The notes: generated by a model from the letters alone, not told the origin. A stretch of DNA of 50,106 nucleotides from an uncultured Bacteroidota bacterium (GCA_903835005.1 CAILLK010000069.1:1-50106); one strand, 5' to 3'. Shown: positions 15,689 to 25,547, numbered from the stretch's first letter. Made by a program: numbers and translations.

Positions 15689-15979
15689 ATGGCAAGAAGA
15701 CAAGTTAAGTGTATTAAGACAAAATATGCTGCACAACCACATGAGTACATAACTCATATTGGTGGAGATTGGGGTTATAATAATGCTCGGATGGTCATAC
15801 TCGAAGCTGAAGCAATTATGGATATAAATACCCATACCCATACTTATTTTGTTAAAGATATATATGGAGATGAGGCTGAAGTGTTAGTTGTTCGTCATCC
15901 ATCAGGTAAAGATTATCTAAGGACTCACAGAGACCTTACAAAAGCAGATAATCTTAGCCAATTACCATTGTGTAGCTAA
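15689..15979 (+). CDS. DUF3892 domain-containing protein
   Basis: A 96-residue protein matching the DUF3892 pattern: start with RRQVKCIKT, central IGGDWGYNNARMVILEAEAI, an aromatic FVKDIYGDEAEV strand, a DYLRTHRDLTK segment and the end NLSQLPLC. Length is complete. The domain is small, of unknown biochemical function, and often found in accessory regions. It lies 97 bases after the E1-like gene on the same strand, with its own promoter element. A link to the Ubl system is possible by proximity only. Confidence 0.8.
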   Translation: MARRQVKCIKTKYAAQPHEYITHIGGDWGYNNARMVILEAEAIMDINTHTHTYFVKDIYGDEAEVLVVRHPSGKDYLRTHRDLTKADNLSQLPLCS

Positions 15980-16111
15980 AAAAATAATATTACTGGTTCT
16001 TAGTTTAACAACTTCAGAACTTACCTCTGCTTTTCCTTAAAAAGCGGCATAAATTTTTATGCCTGTTTATCAACACGAGACCTAGTTGACCTATGTGAAA
16101 TTGTTAGTCTA

Positions 16112-16369
16112 TTAATATCTTTGTGGGCTATATCCTACAAACTCAGCAATATTTTTCATATGGTCAGCCCCTGGCTTGCACCTGCTTTTCTCCCAATCAG
16201 CCAAAACACTTGGTGATACTCCTATTTGTTTTGCAAATGCTACTTTTGTTAATTTGAGATCAATTCGTTTCTTTATAAGCTGCTCCCCAATGGTTTTTGG
16301 ATGTTCTGTATAGCCTTTGGGCCGCCTAGATATGGATTTTTCAAGCTGGGAAAAAGGCAAAGTAACCAA
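16112..16369 (-). CDS. XRE-family helix-turn-helix protein
   Basis: An 85-residue protein with an HTH domain in residues 25-80: GEQLIKKRIDLKLTKVAFAK, turn, QIGVSPSVLADWEKSR, then KPGADHMKNIAEFVGY. The N-terminal RRPKGYTEHPKTIG segment is typical of small HTH proteins in accessory regions of Bacteroidota and Proteobacteria. It is a probable DNA-binding regulator; no partner toxin is visible next to it. It ends the accessory region before the large surface-protein gene. Confidence 0.82.
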   Translation of the reverse strand: MVTLPFSQLEKSISRRPKGYTEHPKTIGEQLIKKRIDLKLTKVAFAKQIGVSPSVLADWEKSRCKPGADHMKNIAEFVGYSPQRY

Positions 16370-16777
16370 TGCGGTACATCATGTAATTTTTTTCTGGGCT
16401 AAGTGGTTGGTGATTAATGGCGTATAGGTTAATGTTACCTTGAGAATTTTCAAGTGCTCAATTAGCGGTTTTTAATTGATTTTTTATATATAATATATTA
16501 ATGTAATTTGACAGCATTTGGTTATCGAGTGTAACACTTTGGGAGTGTTGCTGTTGTTACTAAATATCTGAACAAGATTGAATGGATTTCAGGAAAACCA
16601 AATAAATAAGTAATAAAATTATACAGGCGACTACTAACGTTTTAAAATAAATACACGTCATTATTAGTGTATATCATGAAATATATTGTATTCAACTTGG
16701 TATTCATTTTTCATTTTTAATTTAAAATGCATATTAATTTGTAGCACATACTACATAGCTTAATTTTAATTTTTATT
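16370..16777. other. AT-rich gene-free stretch
   Basis: About 400 bases of very AT-rich sequence with no coding frame. One hairpin is visible: AACACT (16533-16538) with AGTGTT (16544-16549). It marks a change from the accessory region to chromosomal-type genes and holds the promoter of the surface-protein gene, which I cannot pinpoint. Confidence 0.4.
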
Positions 16778-16780
16778 TTG

Positions 16781-18919
16781 ATGAAGAAATTTTATTTGAT
16801 ACTTTTTCTGTTTGTTTTTCTAAAGAGTTCTGTAAATGCACAAAGAATAACGGTAACTGTTGCTGGTTCGGCATCATCCGGTTTCAGTGGCGATGGCAGT
16901 GGTGGGCGTTATGCACAGATTGCCGGGCCTTATGATGTATGCACTGATGCTGCCCATAATATTTATTTTACCGATCAGGGTAATGTTAGAATAAGGAAAT
17001 TAAATGCAAAAAACGGCGTTATTACTACTGTGGCAGGAGGTGGCACCGGTACTACGGATGGTATTCCTGCTACCAATGCGATAATCACTCCGAAGAATAT
17101 ATGTATTGATGCCACGGGCAATCTTTTTGTTGTTTCATCTTCCACCAATCAGGTAAAAAAAATTGATGCAATTACTGGTATAATTACCACAGTTGCCGGT
17201 AATGGATTATCAGGATTCTCGGGGGATGGCAGTGCTGCTACAAGCGCTGAATTCAGAGGCATACTTGGAATTGGAATTGATCCTATTGGAAATATTTTTA
17301 TTGCTGATAGCGGCAACAATAGGATAAGACGTATTGCATCTGGGACCGGAATCATTACAACTTTCGCCGGGACAGGTACATCTGGTTTTGCAGGAGATGG
17401 AGGCCAGGCCACAGCAGCATTATTAAAAGGCCCTGCTGCTATTGCTATCAACTCTGCAGGGACTGTTTATTTTGCTGACCAATGCACTACCGATAAATCC
17501 ATGATAAGAAAAATAGATCCGGTTACAGGAATAATTACAACCATTGCCGGAAACAGTTCTACAACCGCCCCTATTTTCGGAGTACCACTATTAAGTACCT
17601 GGCTGGCAACCATAACCGGCCTTTGTACTGACGGGACAGGCAATTTATTCTGCAATGAAATTAGTTGCTCGTGTCGCGAACTGGATATTACAACAGATTC
17701 CAGTTATGCCACAGCTGGTAATTTTTATATGGAAGATTTCAGCGATAATCTAAATTCAAATCTGTCGTATATGCATAATCCATATGGTATTTCAGCAGAT
17801 AATGCAGACAATCTTTACATTGCGGACAGGGTAAACAACCGCGTGCGAAAACTCATCCAGCTAACCCATACTCCTTCCTTTGCATTTGGTAAAGGTGAAA
17901 CTTTAAAAGCTTGTGCTACTACATCAATTGATACCCAAATGGCAATAACCGATATTGACTCAGCTCAAACAGAAACGTGGACAGTAATCAGTTCACCAGT
18001 TCATGGTACCCTTTCCGGATTTCCTGCAACTACCTTATCGAGAGGCAAATCAGGTATTACCATTCCTTCAGGAACAAATTATACCGGTACAGCCTATTAT
18101 ACCGGGATGGATTCCTTTCGCATCAGAGTATCCGATGGTTCATTATCAGATACGGTCAATGTTTATGTAACTGATCTGGTTGGTGTAAATGGCATCATTA
18201 CCGGACCTTCAGTTGTATGTGCCGGCTCTGCTATACTCTTAACAGATAGCCTTATGGGCGGCATTTGGAATATCAACGACAGTTCAGAAGCCACCATATC
18301 CGGGGCAGGAATAGTTACTGGAATCAGTTCCGGAACCATTAGTGTTACCTATTCTGCAGCTAATGCATGCGGACCGGTAACCGTAAATAAGATAGTAACT
18401 GTCAATTCTCTGCCTGCGGCAGGCAGCGTTTCCGGTCCAGGGAGTGTCTGCGTTGGCAATACTCTTACCTTAAGCAATGCTATTACAGGTGGTATATGGA
18501 CCACCACAAACAGTAATTCATCAGTATCAGGCTCAGGACTGGTAACTGGCATATCTCCGGGTATAGATACCATTTATTATATCGTTACCAACTCGTGTGG
18601 CACAGCAACTGTAAGTAAGATTATTGTTGTAGGTCATTGCGGTGGGTTAGGCATAACTACCATTTCTGCCAATTTGCCCACTATATTCCCTAACCCGGCA
18701 TCTTCAGTATTGAATATTAAATGTGATCCCGTACAAACTGGTAATCTTAGCATCAGTATATATGATGCTACCGGTAAAATGGTGTTAACTAATGAATTAC
18801 CGCTAAATACCAGCGCAACTGCACAATTAAATTTATCTGGCATCAGAGATGGTCTTTACCTTATAAATATTAACACAGAAACAGAACATTCAACTTATAA
18901 GTTTGAAATCCGGAATTAA
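16781..18919 (+). CDS. Surface protein: NHL repeats, Ig-like repeats, T9SS sorting domain
   Basis: A 712-residue exported protein. The signal peptide is KKFYLILFLFVFLKSSVNAQ. Residues 25-360 hold at least four NHL beta-propeller repeats, each with an ITTVAG or similar strand, an F-x-G-D-G turn and a D-x-x-x-N-x-x-x-A-D strand followed by N-x-R-I-R. After a VNVYVTD stretch come two Ig-like (BIG2-type) repeats, GGIWNINDSSEATISGAG and GGIWTTTNSNSSVSGSG. The last 80 residues are a T9SS type A sorting domain: IFPNPASSVLNIK, then IYDATGKMV and GLYLININT. It is therefore secreted by the gliding-type IX system. I chose the ATG at 16781 rather than the TTG one codon earlier. Binding target unknown. 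Confidence 0.9.
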   Translation: MKKFYLILFLFVFLKSSVNAQRITVTVAGSASSGFSGDGSGGRYAQIAGPYDVCTDAAHNIYFTDQGNVRIRKLNAKNGVITTVAGGGTGTTDGIPATNAIITPKNICIDATGNLFVVSSSTNQVKKIDAITGIITTVAGNGLSGFSGDGSAATSAEFRGILGIGIDPIGNIFIADSGNNRIRRIASGTGIITTFAGTGTSGFAGDGGQATAALLKGPAAIAINSAGTVYFADQCTTDKSMIRKIDPVTGIITTIAGNSSTTAPIFGVPLLSTWLATITGLCTDGTGNLFCNEISCSCRELDITTDSSYATAGNFYMEDFSDNLNSNLSYMHNPYGISADNADNLYIADRVNNRVRKLIQLTHTPSFAFGKGETLKACATTSIDTQMAITDIDSAQTETWTVISSPVHGTLSGFPATTLSRGKSGITIPSGTNYTGTAYYTGMDSFRIRVSDGSLSDTVNVYVTDLVGVNGIITGPSVVCAGSAILLTDSLMGGIWNINDSSEATISGAGIVTGISSGTISVTYSAANACGPVTVNKIVTVNSLPAAGSVSGPGSVCVGNTLTLSNAITGGIWTTTNSNSSVSGSGLVTGISPGIDTIYYIVTNSCGTATVSKIIVVGHCGGLGITTISANLPTIFPNPASSVLNIKCDPVQTGNLSISIYDATGKMVLTNELPLNTSATAQLNLSGIRDGLYLININTETEHSTYKFEIRN

Positions 18920-19186
18920 CTGTTTTCTATATTCCTGTTAATTACTTACCGGATCCAGAGTTTCCCTTAGAAGTTTCCAGGTACCGGCAAAACCATATAG
19001 ATTTATTTATATACCCATTTTATCCCTTCAGGATTCCCCCCCAAGCGTTGAAAAACAAACATGCTGCAGGTATAACCTCCCTGATTTATTTCTGGTTTTA
19101 TGAAGCAAAACCGGAAGTTTTCCTAAATGAAGGTAGCAATCAGGTAATGAGATATGATGATAGATTGCACCTGCAATTTAAATAAT

Positions 19187-19194
19187 TACTTTTG
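19187..19194 (+). promoter_or_regulatory. Bacteroidota -7 element TACTTTTG
   Basis: Matches TAnnTTTG and ends 7 bases before the ATG at 19202, which would make the transcript nearly leaderless. Confidence 0.5.
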
Positions 19195-19201
19195 AGGCCT
19201 C

Positions 19202-20110
19202 ATGACACCTGCAACCAACTATATTGTTTTTCAGTGCTATGGCAATGAAAGTGTTTTTCAGGAGTGTGCTAATGCGCTTTTATCGCTTTCAAGGGTTTAT
19301 GAGGGGGGAGGGCCCGCCGGGCTGGAAGTATGGATATATACCGATAATGCGGCGTGGTTTCAGGGTTTCAGAGATTGCCCGCTGCCCCTGCACTACCGGA
19401 AGATAGAGCAGCCAACCCTGAAGGCATGGCGCGGGCAAATAGATTTTGTGCACCGGGTGAAGATAGAGGCACTGCGCGATTTTGCCCGGTACAGAACCGG
19501 CAATATACTTTATGCCGATACGGATGTGGTTTTTACAAGCCCTATTGAACCTGTGATGATGGCTATTGCTGCCGGAAAGCAGTATATGCATGTGATGGAG
19601 GGGAAAATAAGTGAGGAGGGCAACCCGGTACTAAAAAAACTGAACCACCACCTGAAAGCCGACCGGCTGAAACATACCAATGGCGTGCTGCTGAATGAAT
19701 TTGCGATGTGGAACGCGGGTGTTTTGGGTTTTAATACCCGTTTTGCCGGGGAACTGGATAAGATACTTGCTTTTACGGATAAAATGTATCCGCAATTTCA
19801 GAAGCATGTGGTGGAACAATTTGCTTTTTCGGTCTTTTTTCAGGCAGCGGGCAAAGTGAAAACTGCTGCGCCTTACCTTATACACTACTGGAACCTGAAG
19901 GATGTGCGGCCGCTGCTGGCTGAATTCTTTAAAAGATTTAAGGCCAAACCCTGGAAGGAACTTGTGTTGCTCAGCGCTCTGATACAGATGCCGGTGCTGA
20001 TGCAGGAAAAGGCAGGATTTTATCAGAACAGGAGTATTGCAGATAAACTCCTTAAAAAGAAGTGGGCGCCGAAGATGCCGGATTGGGATGAGGGTATAGC
20101 GCAGATATAA
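19202..20110 (+). CDS. Glycosyltransferase-like protein (nucleotide-diphospho-sugar transferase fold)
   Basis: A 302-residue soluble protein with a GT-A-type core. It shows VFQCYGNESVFQECANALLS at the start, a VWIYTDN strand, then TGNILYADTDVVF, whose D-T-D (about 106-108) is the metal and nucleotide-sugar binding DxD motif. FAMWNAGVLGFNTRF is the acceptor-side segment common in such enzymes. The C-terminal 60 residues are basic and helical. It probably adds a sugar to a glycan or surface polymer; donor and acceptor cannot be told. It is convergent with the patatin gene and stands alone. Confidence 0.75.
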   Translation: MTPATNYIVFQCYGNESVFQECANALLSLSRVYEGGGPAGLEVWIYTDNAAWFQGFRDCPLPLHYRKIEQPTLKAWRGQIDFVHRVKIEALRDFARYRTGNILYADTDVVFTSPIEPVMMAIAAGKQYMHVMEGKISEEGNPVLKKLNHHLKADRLKHTNGVLLNEFAMWNAGVLGFNTRFAGELDKILAFTDKMYPQFQKHVVEQFAFSVFFQAAGKVKTAAPYLIHYWNLKDVRPLLAEFFKRFKAKPWKELVLLSALIQMPVLMQEKAGFYQNRSIADKLLKKKWAPKMPDWDEGIAQI

Positions 20111-20264
20111 ACTGAGCCCTATTCTTACCGCAACGTAAATTGGTGTTTTGAAGGTTAGGTACGATGATTACATAAAGTACACCATTTCTATAGATCAGAA
20201 AGACCACAAAGATTATTTCCGGATAAATCGCTTTTCTTATTCCTGTATACCTTATTCATGGCTC

Positions 20265-22535
20265 CTAAGGTTTTGGTTTATTGGTAGTGAGCAGGTTTAC
20301 CAGGGTATCCATAACCTCAAGGTTTCCTTTGTAATCTATGGAGCTGTAGATGTCTTCTTTTTCTTTGCGGGAAAGGTGAAAATTCAGTTCGGCGGCTCGT
20401 TTGGGTTCGGCAGGGTAATACTGGAGGGTGAGGTATTTGAGCCGGCCATTAAGGGCATAGGGAGCGGCCTCTTTGAGGTAGCTCTGGGAGTAGGACTGGA
20501 ATGCTTCCCACTTGTTCTGGATCACAAACAGGGGATCGAACAACTGGCTGCCCAGCGATGACTCGGAGCTATAGGAGGATACGCCGCTCTCGCGGGTGTC
20601 CCTGATTTCGAGGAAGATAATATCGCCTGCATTTTTTTCGAGCCAGCCGCGCAGTGCAGACAGGTAACGGGTAGCGATCTGGTTGCCGAAATTATCACTA
20701 AGGCCGGCATCCATAATATCCATACTGGGGCGGCTGGGCAGGCGCACTACCGGCAACACAAACGGGAAAGTGGCATTCATGCGCAGCGCCGATGTGAGGC
20801 GGATATTGCCCGGATGCTGGCCGGCAAAGAATGTAGAAAAATCGATACAGTCGATGGGAGGAACTTCCTGATTGAGCGAATATTCGGGCTGGGTAAGGAA
20901 GCAGGAAGGCTGATTGGCGATAATGAGCCTGCGGCCATCATTGACGATGGTGCCGAGAACGGCCATTTCGGGTATCTGGCCTTTTGCCTCGCGCTCTTTG
21001 AAGAAGCCTATATTTTTATCGAGCATGCCTTCGGTATTCCGGCCCATTTCCTGCTCCATGGCGTATCCGCGGTCGCGGGTATAGGTATATCCGCCCACCT
21101 TCACCCGGTTGAAAGGCGATATCATATCCACACTTGCCAATGAAAATATTATTGAGTTCAGCAGGTCTTTGCCTATATTATCCTGATACCTCGATTCGTA
21201 AGGGTCTTTCAGCAGCCCTTGTTTATAAGCATCGTGCAGGGAGCGCCAGTAAGCGGCGCCTATCATACCGCCCGACGCCCCGGTCATAAATACGGTATTG
21301 GCAAACAACCTGCCATGGGTAATGCTGTCGGCGTACTGCAGTGCGCGGAAAGACCAGTATGCAGCCCTGGAGCCACCACCACTCACTGTGATGACCACAA
21401 GCGGCGGCTTGTCGGTATCGGCAGCATTGATATTGGTTTTCCAGTATTGGAGGCGGGTTTCTTCCAGCGATCTTTCGGCATAGTATCTTTTACTGTTGAA
21501 TATTTCATGTATATTTTTATAGCTATAATCGGGCAGTTCAGACTCGGCTGCATGGTAATTCAGTCCGTATGCAATACTCCGGAGGTCGAAAACCTGGTAA
21601 TCCACCATATAGGCCAGCATAGCCACAAATATGATCCACCCGATAGCCTCCCAGCTTTTGAGAAAATATTTGAACGCGCCTACCACACCCATAATAATAG
21701 AGAAAAGCAACAGGAAGCCGGCGCCTGCCGGAACGCGGAGCAAGGGTTCTTCCATATAAATACCCATTATGAGCAGCAGTACATAAGAGATGAGCGCTGC
21801 AAATATTACATTGCGGTGGTGGCGGCGCAAAATGGTACTCATGACCCTGGGCTGATAGGGCGGCAGTTCGGTGGTTTTTAAGATTTTGAACCGGCCTGAG
21901 ATAAAAGATTTGGACGGGATAATATCCAGTTCATAATCGAGCGAGTCGTAGGGGATTATTTCCCTGATCCGGGAAGGGTTGGTGATCTTGGACAGGATGG
22001 ATTTGAAATAATCGCGGCTGACCCTGAAAAAATAGGCAAATGATAAGGTAACGATGATAAGAATGCCCAGGTAAAAACCGGTTTGCAGCAGCAAAACTGT
22101 TTTAAAATTGAACTGTTCTTCCTTGTACTGGAAATGAATGGTATAAACCGAATAAAACAGTAAGAAAGCCAGCGGGATGATGGAATTATTGATGCAATAG
22201 ATAACAAAAGCATGGCGTGTGGCGCCCATATACGGGATGCGTCTGCTGTGAATGATAAAGGTAGTGATGTGCCAGGTCATTATAAACACGCACATAGCCC
22301 CGCCCATGAGGAACATACTGATAAAGCTGGTGCTGCCCATATACTCGGGCGTAAGGAAAAGCGATGCTGCGCCAAAATGGGATGCAAGGTTTCCCCGAAT
22401 TGTAAACAGAATAATAATCCAGAATGCCAGCAATATCTGGTACTTGCGGAAATGAAGGATCACCAGCTGCACCGGCAGAAAGTAATAGACACTCCTGATT
22501 AAGTACCTGATGAGTTGTCGGGGTTTTAATTTCAA
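20265..22535 (-). CDS. Patatin-like phospholipase with N-terminal membrane region
   Basis: A 756-residue protein. The first 330 residues hold about eight hydrophobic segments. The patatin domain follows: oxyanion-hole SGGGSRAAYW near residue 380, the nucleophile elbow GASGG (Ser near 417) and the DAGLSDNFG motif near 610 that supplies the Asp of the Ser-Asp dyad. The polytopic N terminus puts the hydrolase at the inner membrane, probably acting on phospholipids. Length and layout match membrane-anchored patatins of Bacteroidota. It ends close to, and convergent with, the glycosyltransferase gene. Start is the ATG at 22535 (MKLKPRQLIRYLIRSVYYFL). Confidence 0.83.
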   Translation of the reverse strand: MKLKPRQLIRYLIRSVYYFLPVQLVILHFRKYQILLAFWIIILFTIRGNLASHFGAASLFLTPEYMGSTSFISMFLMGGAMCVFIMTWHITTFIIHSRRIPYMGATRHAFVIYCINNSIIPLAFLLFYSVYTIHFQYKEEQFNFKTVLLLQTGFYLGILIIVTLSFAYFFRVSRDYFKSILSKITNPSRIREIIPYDSLDYELDIIPSKSFISGRFKILKTTELPPYQPRVMSTILRRHHRNVIFAALISYVLLLIMGIYMEEPLLRVPAGAGFLLLFSIIMGVVGAFKYFLKSWEAIGWIIFVAMLAYMVDYQVFDLRSIAYGLNYHAAESELPDYSYKNIHEIFNSKRYYAERSLEETRLQYWKTNINAADTDKPPLVVITVSGGGSRAAYWSFRALQYADSITHGRLFANTVFMTGASGGMIGAAYWRSLHDAYKQGLLKDPYESRYQDNIGKDLLNSIIFSLASVDMISPFNRVKVGGYTYTRDRGYAMEQEMGRNTEGMLDKNIGFFKEREAKGQIPEMAVLGTIVNDGRRLIIANQPSCFLTQPEYSLNQEVPPIDCIDFSTFFAGQHPGNIRLTSALRMNATFPFVLPVVRLPSRPSMDIMDAGLSDNFGNQIATRYLSALRGWLEKNAGDIIFLEIRDTRESGVSSYSSESSLGSQLFDPLFVIQNKWEAFQSYSQSYLKEAAPYALNGRLKYLTLQYYPAEPKRAAELNFHLSRKEKEDIYSSIDYKGNLEVMDTLVNLLTTNKPKP

Positions 22536-22588
22536 GTTTTATCAGTTTGGGTTACCTCGGTAATTTGCTGAAAGATAAAATCTTTCGG

Positions 22589-23371
22589 CTAAAGCAAAAG
22601 AAATTTATCGGCATCATTTAAAAAAGGAAAAGCACTGCGCACCTTATACAGTGTTTCTTTATCTGCAGTTACCGTTTTGCAAACCACCTCATTTCCCGCC
22701 TGCCATATAGTTTCGCCCAGCGGGCCGAAAACACTGCTTTCGCCGGCATACTTAAAGCCTTTGCCATCGGTGCCTACCCGGTTGATGCCGGCCACATAGC
22801 ATTGGTTTTCTATAGCGCGTGCCTGCAGCAGTGTTCGCCAGGCCAGGCTGCGAGGTTCGGGCCAGTTGGCTACATAGAGCAGCACATCATATTCCTCACC
22901 CTGATTCCTGGCCCATACCGGGAACCTGAGGTCATAACAAACCATAACATTGATGCGCCAGCCGTTTACCTGCGCAATCAGTTTTTTTTCACCTTTTGTA
23001 TAATGCCTGTCTTCACCTGCATAAGCAAACAGGTGCCGCTTATCGTAGCAGCCAATATTGCCATCGGGCTGCACCCAGATCATCCGGTTGTAATAATTGC
23101 CATCTTCTGTAATAATAAGGCTGCCTGTAATAATGCACCTGTGTTTTACGGCAGTGGCAGCCATCCAGTTTACTGTAGGGCCATTCATAGATTCAGCCAG
23201 CCGTTCGGCATCCATGCTGAAACCGGTACTGAACATTTCGGGCAAAACCACAATATGTTTATCTCCTTTTATTCCTGCAATCATGTGTTCATACTGCTGC
23301 AGGTTGGCAGATTTGTCTTCCCATACTATATCGGGCTGAACGAGCGTTATATGCAATTGCGAGCTGGCCAT
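22589..23371 (-). CDS. Nitrilase-family amidohydrolase (omega-amidase, YafV-like)
   Basis: A 260-residue complete nitrilase fold. The catalytic triad is visible: Glu45 in LPEMFSTGF, Lys111 in YDKRHLF and Cys145 in VMVCYDLRFP. The FSTGFSM and CYDLRFPVWARN segments are characteristic of the YafV/omega-amidase branch. That branch hydrolyses alpha-keto acid amides such as alpha-ketoglutaramate and is proposed to act in metabolite repair and methionine salvage. The exact substrate is inferred from branch membership. Cytoplasmic; no signal peptide. It is transcribed in the same direction as the patatin gene, with a 53-base gap. Confidence 0.88.
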   Translation of the reverse strand: MASSQLHITLVQPDIVWEDKSANLQQYEHMIAGIKGDKHIVVLPEMFSTGFSMDAERLAESMNGPTVNWMAATAVKHRCIITGSLIITEDGNYYNRMIWVQPDGNIGCYDKRHLFAYAGEDRHYTKGEKKLIAQVNGWRINVMVCYDLRFPVWARNQGEEYDVLLYVANWPEPRSLAWRTLLQARAIENQCYVAGINRVGTDGKGFKYAGESSVFGPLGETIWQAGNEVVCKTVTADKETLYKVRSAFPFLNDADKFLLL

Positions 23372-23671
23372 AATTGGATATGAAGCTACGATTAATTTAA
23401 ATTTGAAGTTGCGCAGAGATATGTTTCAGGAAACATAAATTTTATGATTGTGTTTGGCGGAAGGGTATCAGGCAAGTGAGTTTTAATTTTTTTGGTATAA
23501 TTAATGAGGATTTCAAAATATTTTCTGCAATCTTACTCGTTCTTTTCCATTTTCTCTTCGTTGTAAAAGTCTTTAAATAGTATACTATTCGCAGATTTTA
23601 CTCCTCGATAAATAGAAAAATAACTTCGTAATATTGTAGAAAATATTTTGAAAGCCTCACTAACGCAAAAT

Positions 23672-24388
23672 ATGCGCAAACTATTTTTCATTCTATTGTT
23701 ATTGCTGCCGGTTGCGGGTTTCTGCAAGGATAAGCATAAACAGCTCAAGCTGCCCATCAGCAGGTGGAAAGAGGTGAAACGTATGGGCCCGGATTCGACC
23801 CTACTGGCTTTTGCCGATACACTATATATCACCTTCAGGCACAAAGATTCATTTTCTTATCACAACCAGGACGGCTTTATTTACAACGGCGCCTATACCA
23901 TAGATGAAGACAGTATACTGGACCTGGGCACCGCCAAATACAAGATAATGCTGAAAAGGCCGGCTATACTGGTATTTAAAGATGATAAAGCATTTTATGT
24001 GCTGGCTACCGACCTTACTGATACTATAAAAGCCGAAGTGATAACCAAGGAAGACAGTTCACTGCCGGTAACCAATATAGACCAGATGATAGGCCACTGG
24101 ACGGTATATAAAAAAGTAACGGACAGGGCTGCAGACCAGATAGATTTTGCCACGGAGATCAAAACATTGTATATAACCGGCCCGGGCAGCGATGACAAGC
24201 AGGGTTTTCTGTATGGCGGGCTGGATGCCAAAAACCACCCCACCTGGTATGTAAAAAACCTGGGTACAGACCAAACCCTGTCGTGCAACGGGAAAAATCC
24301 TCGGACCATAAAAGTACTGCGCTGCCAGAAGGGAGAACTGATACTGGAGGAGGATGGGATCAAGTATTATCTGAAGCAGTTTAAGTGA
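23672..24388 (+). CDS. Secreted hypothetical protein, two lipocalin-like halves
   Basis: A 238-residue exported protein starting MRKLFFILLLLLPVAGFCKD, a clear signal peptide. I chose the ATG at 23672 over the upstream TTG at 23648 because the signal peptide starts here. The mature part is beta-rich and seems to contain two similar halves: DSFSYHNQDGFIYNGAYTID then AILVFKDD in the first, and TDKQ-type turns with LSCNGKNPRTIKVLRC then LILEEDGIKYYL in the second. The pattern is lipocalin-like, as in many small exported Bacteroidota proteins. Its basic start after the signal (KDKHK) resembles that of the protein at 31896. Function unknown. Confidence 0.65.
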   Translation: MRKLFFILLLLLPVAGFCKDKHKQLKLPISRWKEVKRMGPDSTLLAFADTLYITFRHKDSFSYHNQDGFIYNGAYTIDEDSILDLGTAKYKIMLKRPAILVFKDDKAFYVLATDLTDTIKAEVITKEDSSLPVTNIDQMIGHWTVYKKVTDRAADQIDFATEIKTLYITGPGSDDKQGFLYGGLDAKNHPTWYVKNLGTDQTLSCNGKNPRTIKVLRCQKGELILEEDGIKYYLKQFK

Positions 24389-24456
24389 TGGGCGCTCAGT
24401 TTTTATGCTCTTAAAATGAATTTCCTTATTTAACTTTACTATAAATATGCCAAAAA

Positions 24457-24917
24457 ATGGGACTTACTTATGCATCGGTAGAATTAATAAACAGAGATGA
24501 CCTTGCACTGGCTCAGAGATATATAATTGGCGAAGAAGAGGTTCGGCGGATGCATGTTGAGATGCTTGTGGATTCCGGAGCTTATATGCTTGCAATAAAT
24601 GAAAGTATTCAGGAACAAATGCAGTTCCCATTAGTTGAAAAAAGAAAATTTGAACTGGGAAACGGAAACATAGTTGAGTATGATGTTGTAGCATCAGTAG
24701 AGGTGAAATTTAAAAACAGAAGGTCAAATTGCAGCGCTGTAGTGTTGCCTGGCAGCACCGAACCGCTTCTTGGGGCTATACCGCTTGAGGATATGCCTGC
24801 CCGATTTCCATCAATAAAATTTTTGGAGCAGGCGGGGATGTGCTCATTCATCCTTACCGGCAGGAACTGATTGTGAATCCGGAACATCCCTATTTTGCTG
24901 TGATGAAGATGAAATAG
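24457..24917 (+). pseudogene. Clan AA (retropepsin-like) aspartic protease, frame broken by a 41-nt insertion
   Basis: The N-terminal 112 residues read as a clan AA aspartic protease: MLVDSGAYMLAINESI with catalytic Asp39-Ser-Gly, the VEKRKFELGNG strand and the closing LLGAIPLEDM motif. In this family the sequence normally continues D-V-L-I-x-P then a conserved NP-x-H-P tail. That tail is present in another frame: DVLIHPYRQELIVNPEHPYF from 24837, ending at TAG 24915-24917. Between LEDM (ends 24795) and the tail lie 41 extra bases that shift the frame, so the open frame stops early at 24870. The insert starts CCTGCCC and ends GCAGGCGGG, a weak inverted repeat. The short 137-residue product may still fold. 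Confidence 0.7.
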
Positions 24918-24936
24918 GATTGATAAAGTATTGTTT

Positions 24937-25117
24937 ATGACAGTTGCCGAACTGCAAGCTAAAATTAAAGAGCTGGGATTCCCTTATAATTACTTTTCGT
25001 TCAACAGAAAGGAAACCCGGGGAATAAATCTTTGTTTTGAGGACGCCGCGATTTCGTAGATGGAATCATTATGAAAAATGCAAAATATTTTTCGAAGAAG
25101 TAACCATCCGGGATTAA
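24937..25117 (+). pseudogene. Small gene remnant with frameshift
   Basis: ATG at 24937 opens a frame reading MTVAELQAKIKELGFPYNYF and on to GINLCFEDAAIS, stopping at TAG 25057-25059. In a shifted frame the coding character continues, with RFRRWNHYEKCKIFFEEV until TAA at 25115. This looks like a small immunity-protein or antitoxin-sized gene (about 60 residues) broken by a short indel. Family unknown. It lies between the broken protease and a TA module with a broken toxin, so this stretch is decaying. Confidence 0.4.
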
Positions 25118-25310
25118 CTCTTACCTATATTTTCTTACGTTACTTTATGAATATCCTTAGGTTTTTATAGGGAGTACTGAAATAATAACAGTAACTGTGG
25201 AAGAGAATAACTAACTAATAATGTTATAAAAATTCTGAGAAAGTTGCAATCTTTTCCCTGAGGATTCTTCAGAATTATAAATTCATTGAATTTGTATAAA
25301 GCTATTCTCA

Positions 25311-25547
25311 ATGACAACCACGGAAGCATTAAGGAAACAGGTGAAAAAATATGTAGATAAAGCGGATGAAAATTCATTGCGCGGGGTAAATGCCATTCTT
25401 GAAATAGACCAGCAAAGTGATTTTTGGGATGAGCTTCCGGACCAGGTAAAACAAGATGTTGATGAAGCGCTACTTGAATCTGAAAGGGGCGAAGGGAAAC
25501 CACATGAGGAAGTAATAAGGAAATATGCAAAATGGCATACAAAATAA
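25311..25547 (+). CDS. RelBE/ParE-type antitoxin-like protein
   Basis: A 78-residue acidic, all-helical protein. It starts MTTTEALRKQVKKYVDKADE, with RGVNAILEIDQQSDFWDELP in the middle and VKQDVDEALLESERGEGKPH then EEVIRKYAKW at the end. Such proteins precede RelE/ParE toxin genes in many Bacteroidota: the VDEAL and GEGKPHEEV segments are typical. Here the expected toxin frame begins 16 bases before its stop but is broken after 16 residues. It may persist as an orphan antitoxin that protects against a related toxin. Confidence 0.72.
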   Translation: MTTTEALRKQVKKYVDKADENSLRGVNAILEIDQQSDFWDELPDQVKQDVDEALLESERGEGKPHEEVIRKYAKWHTK

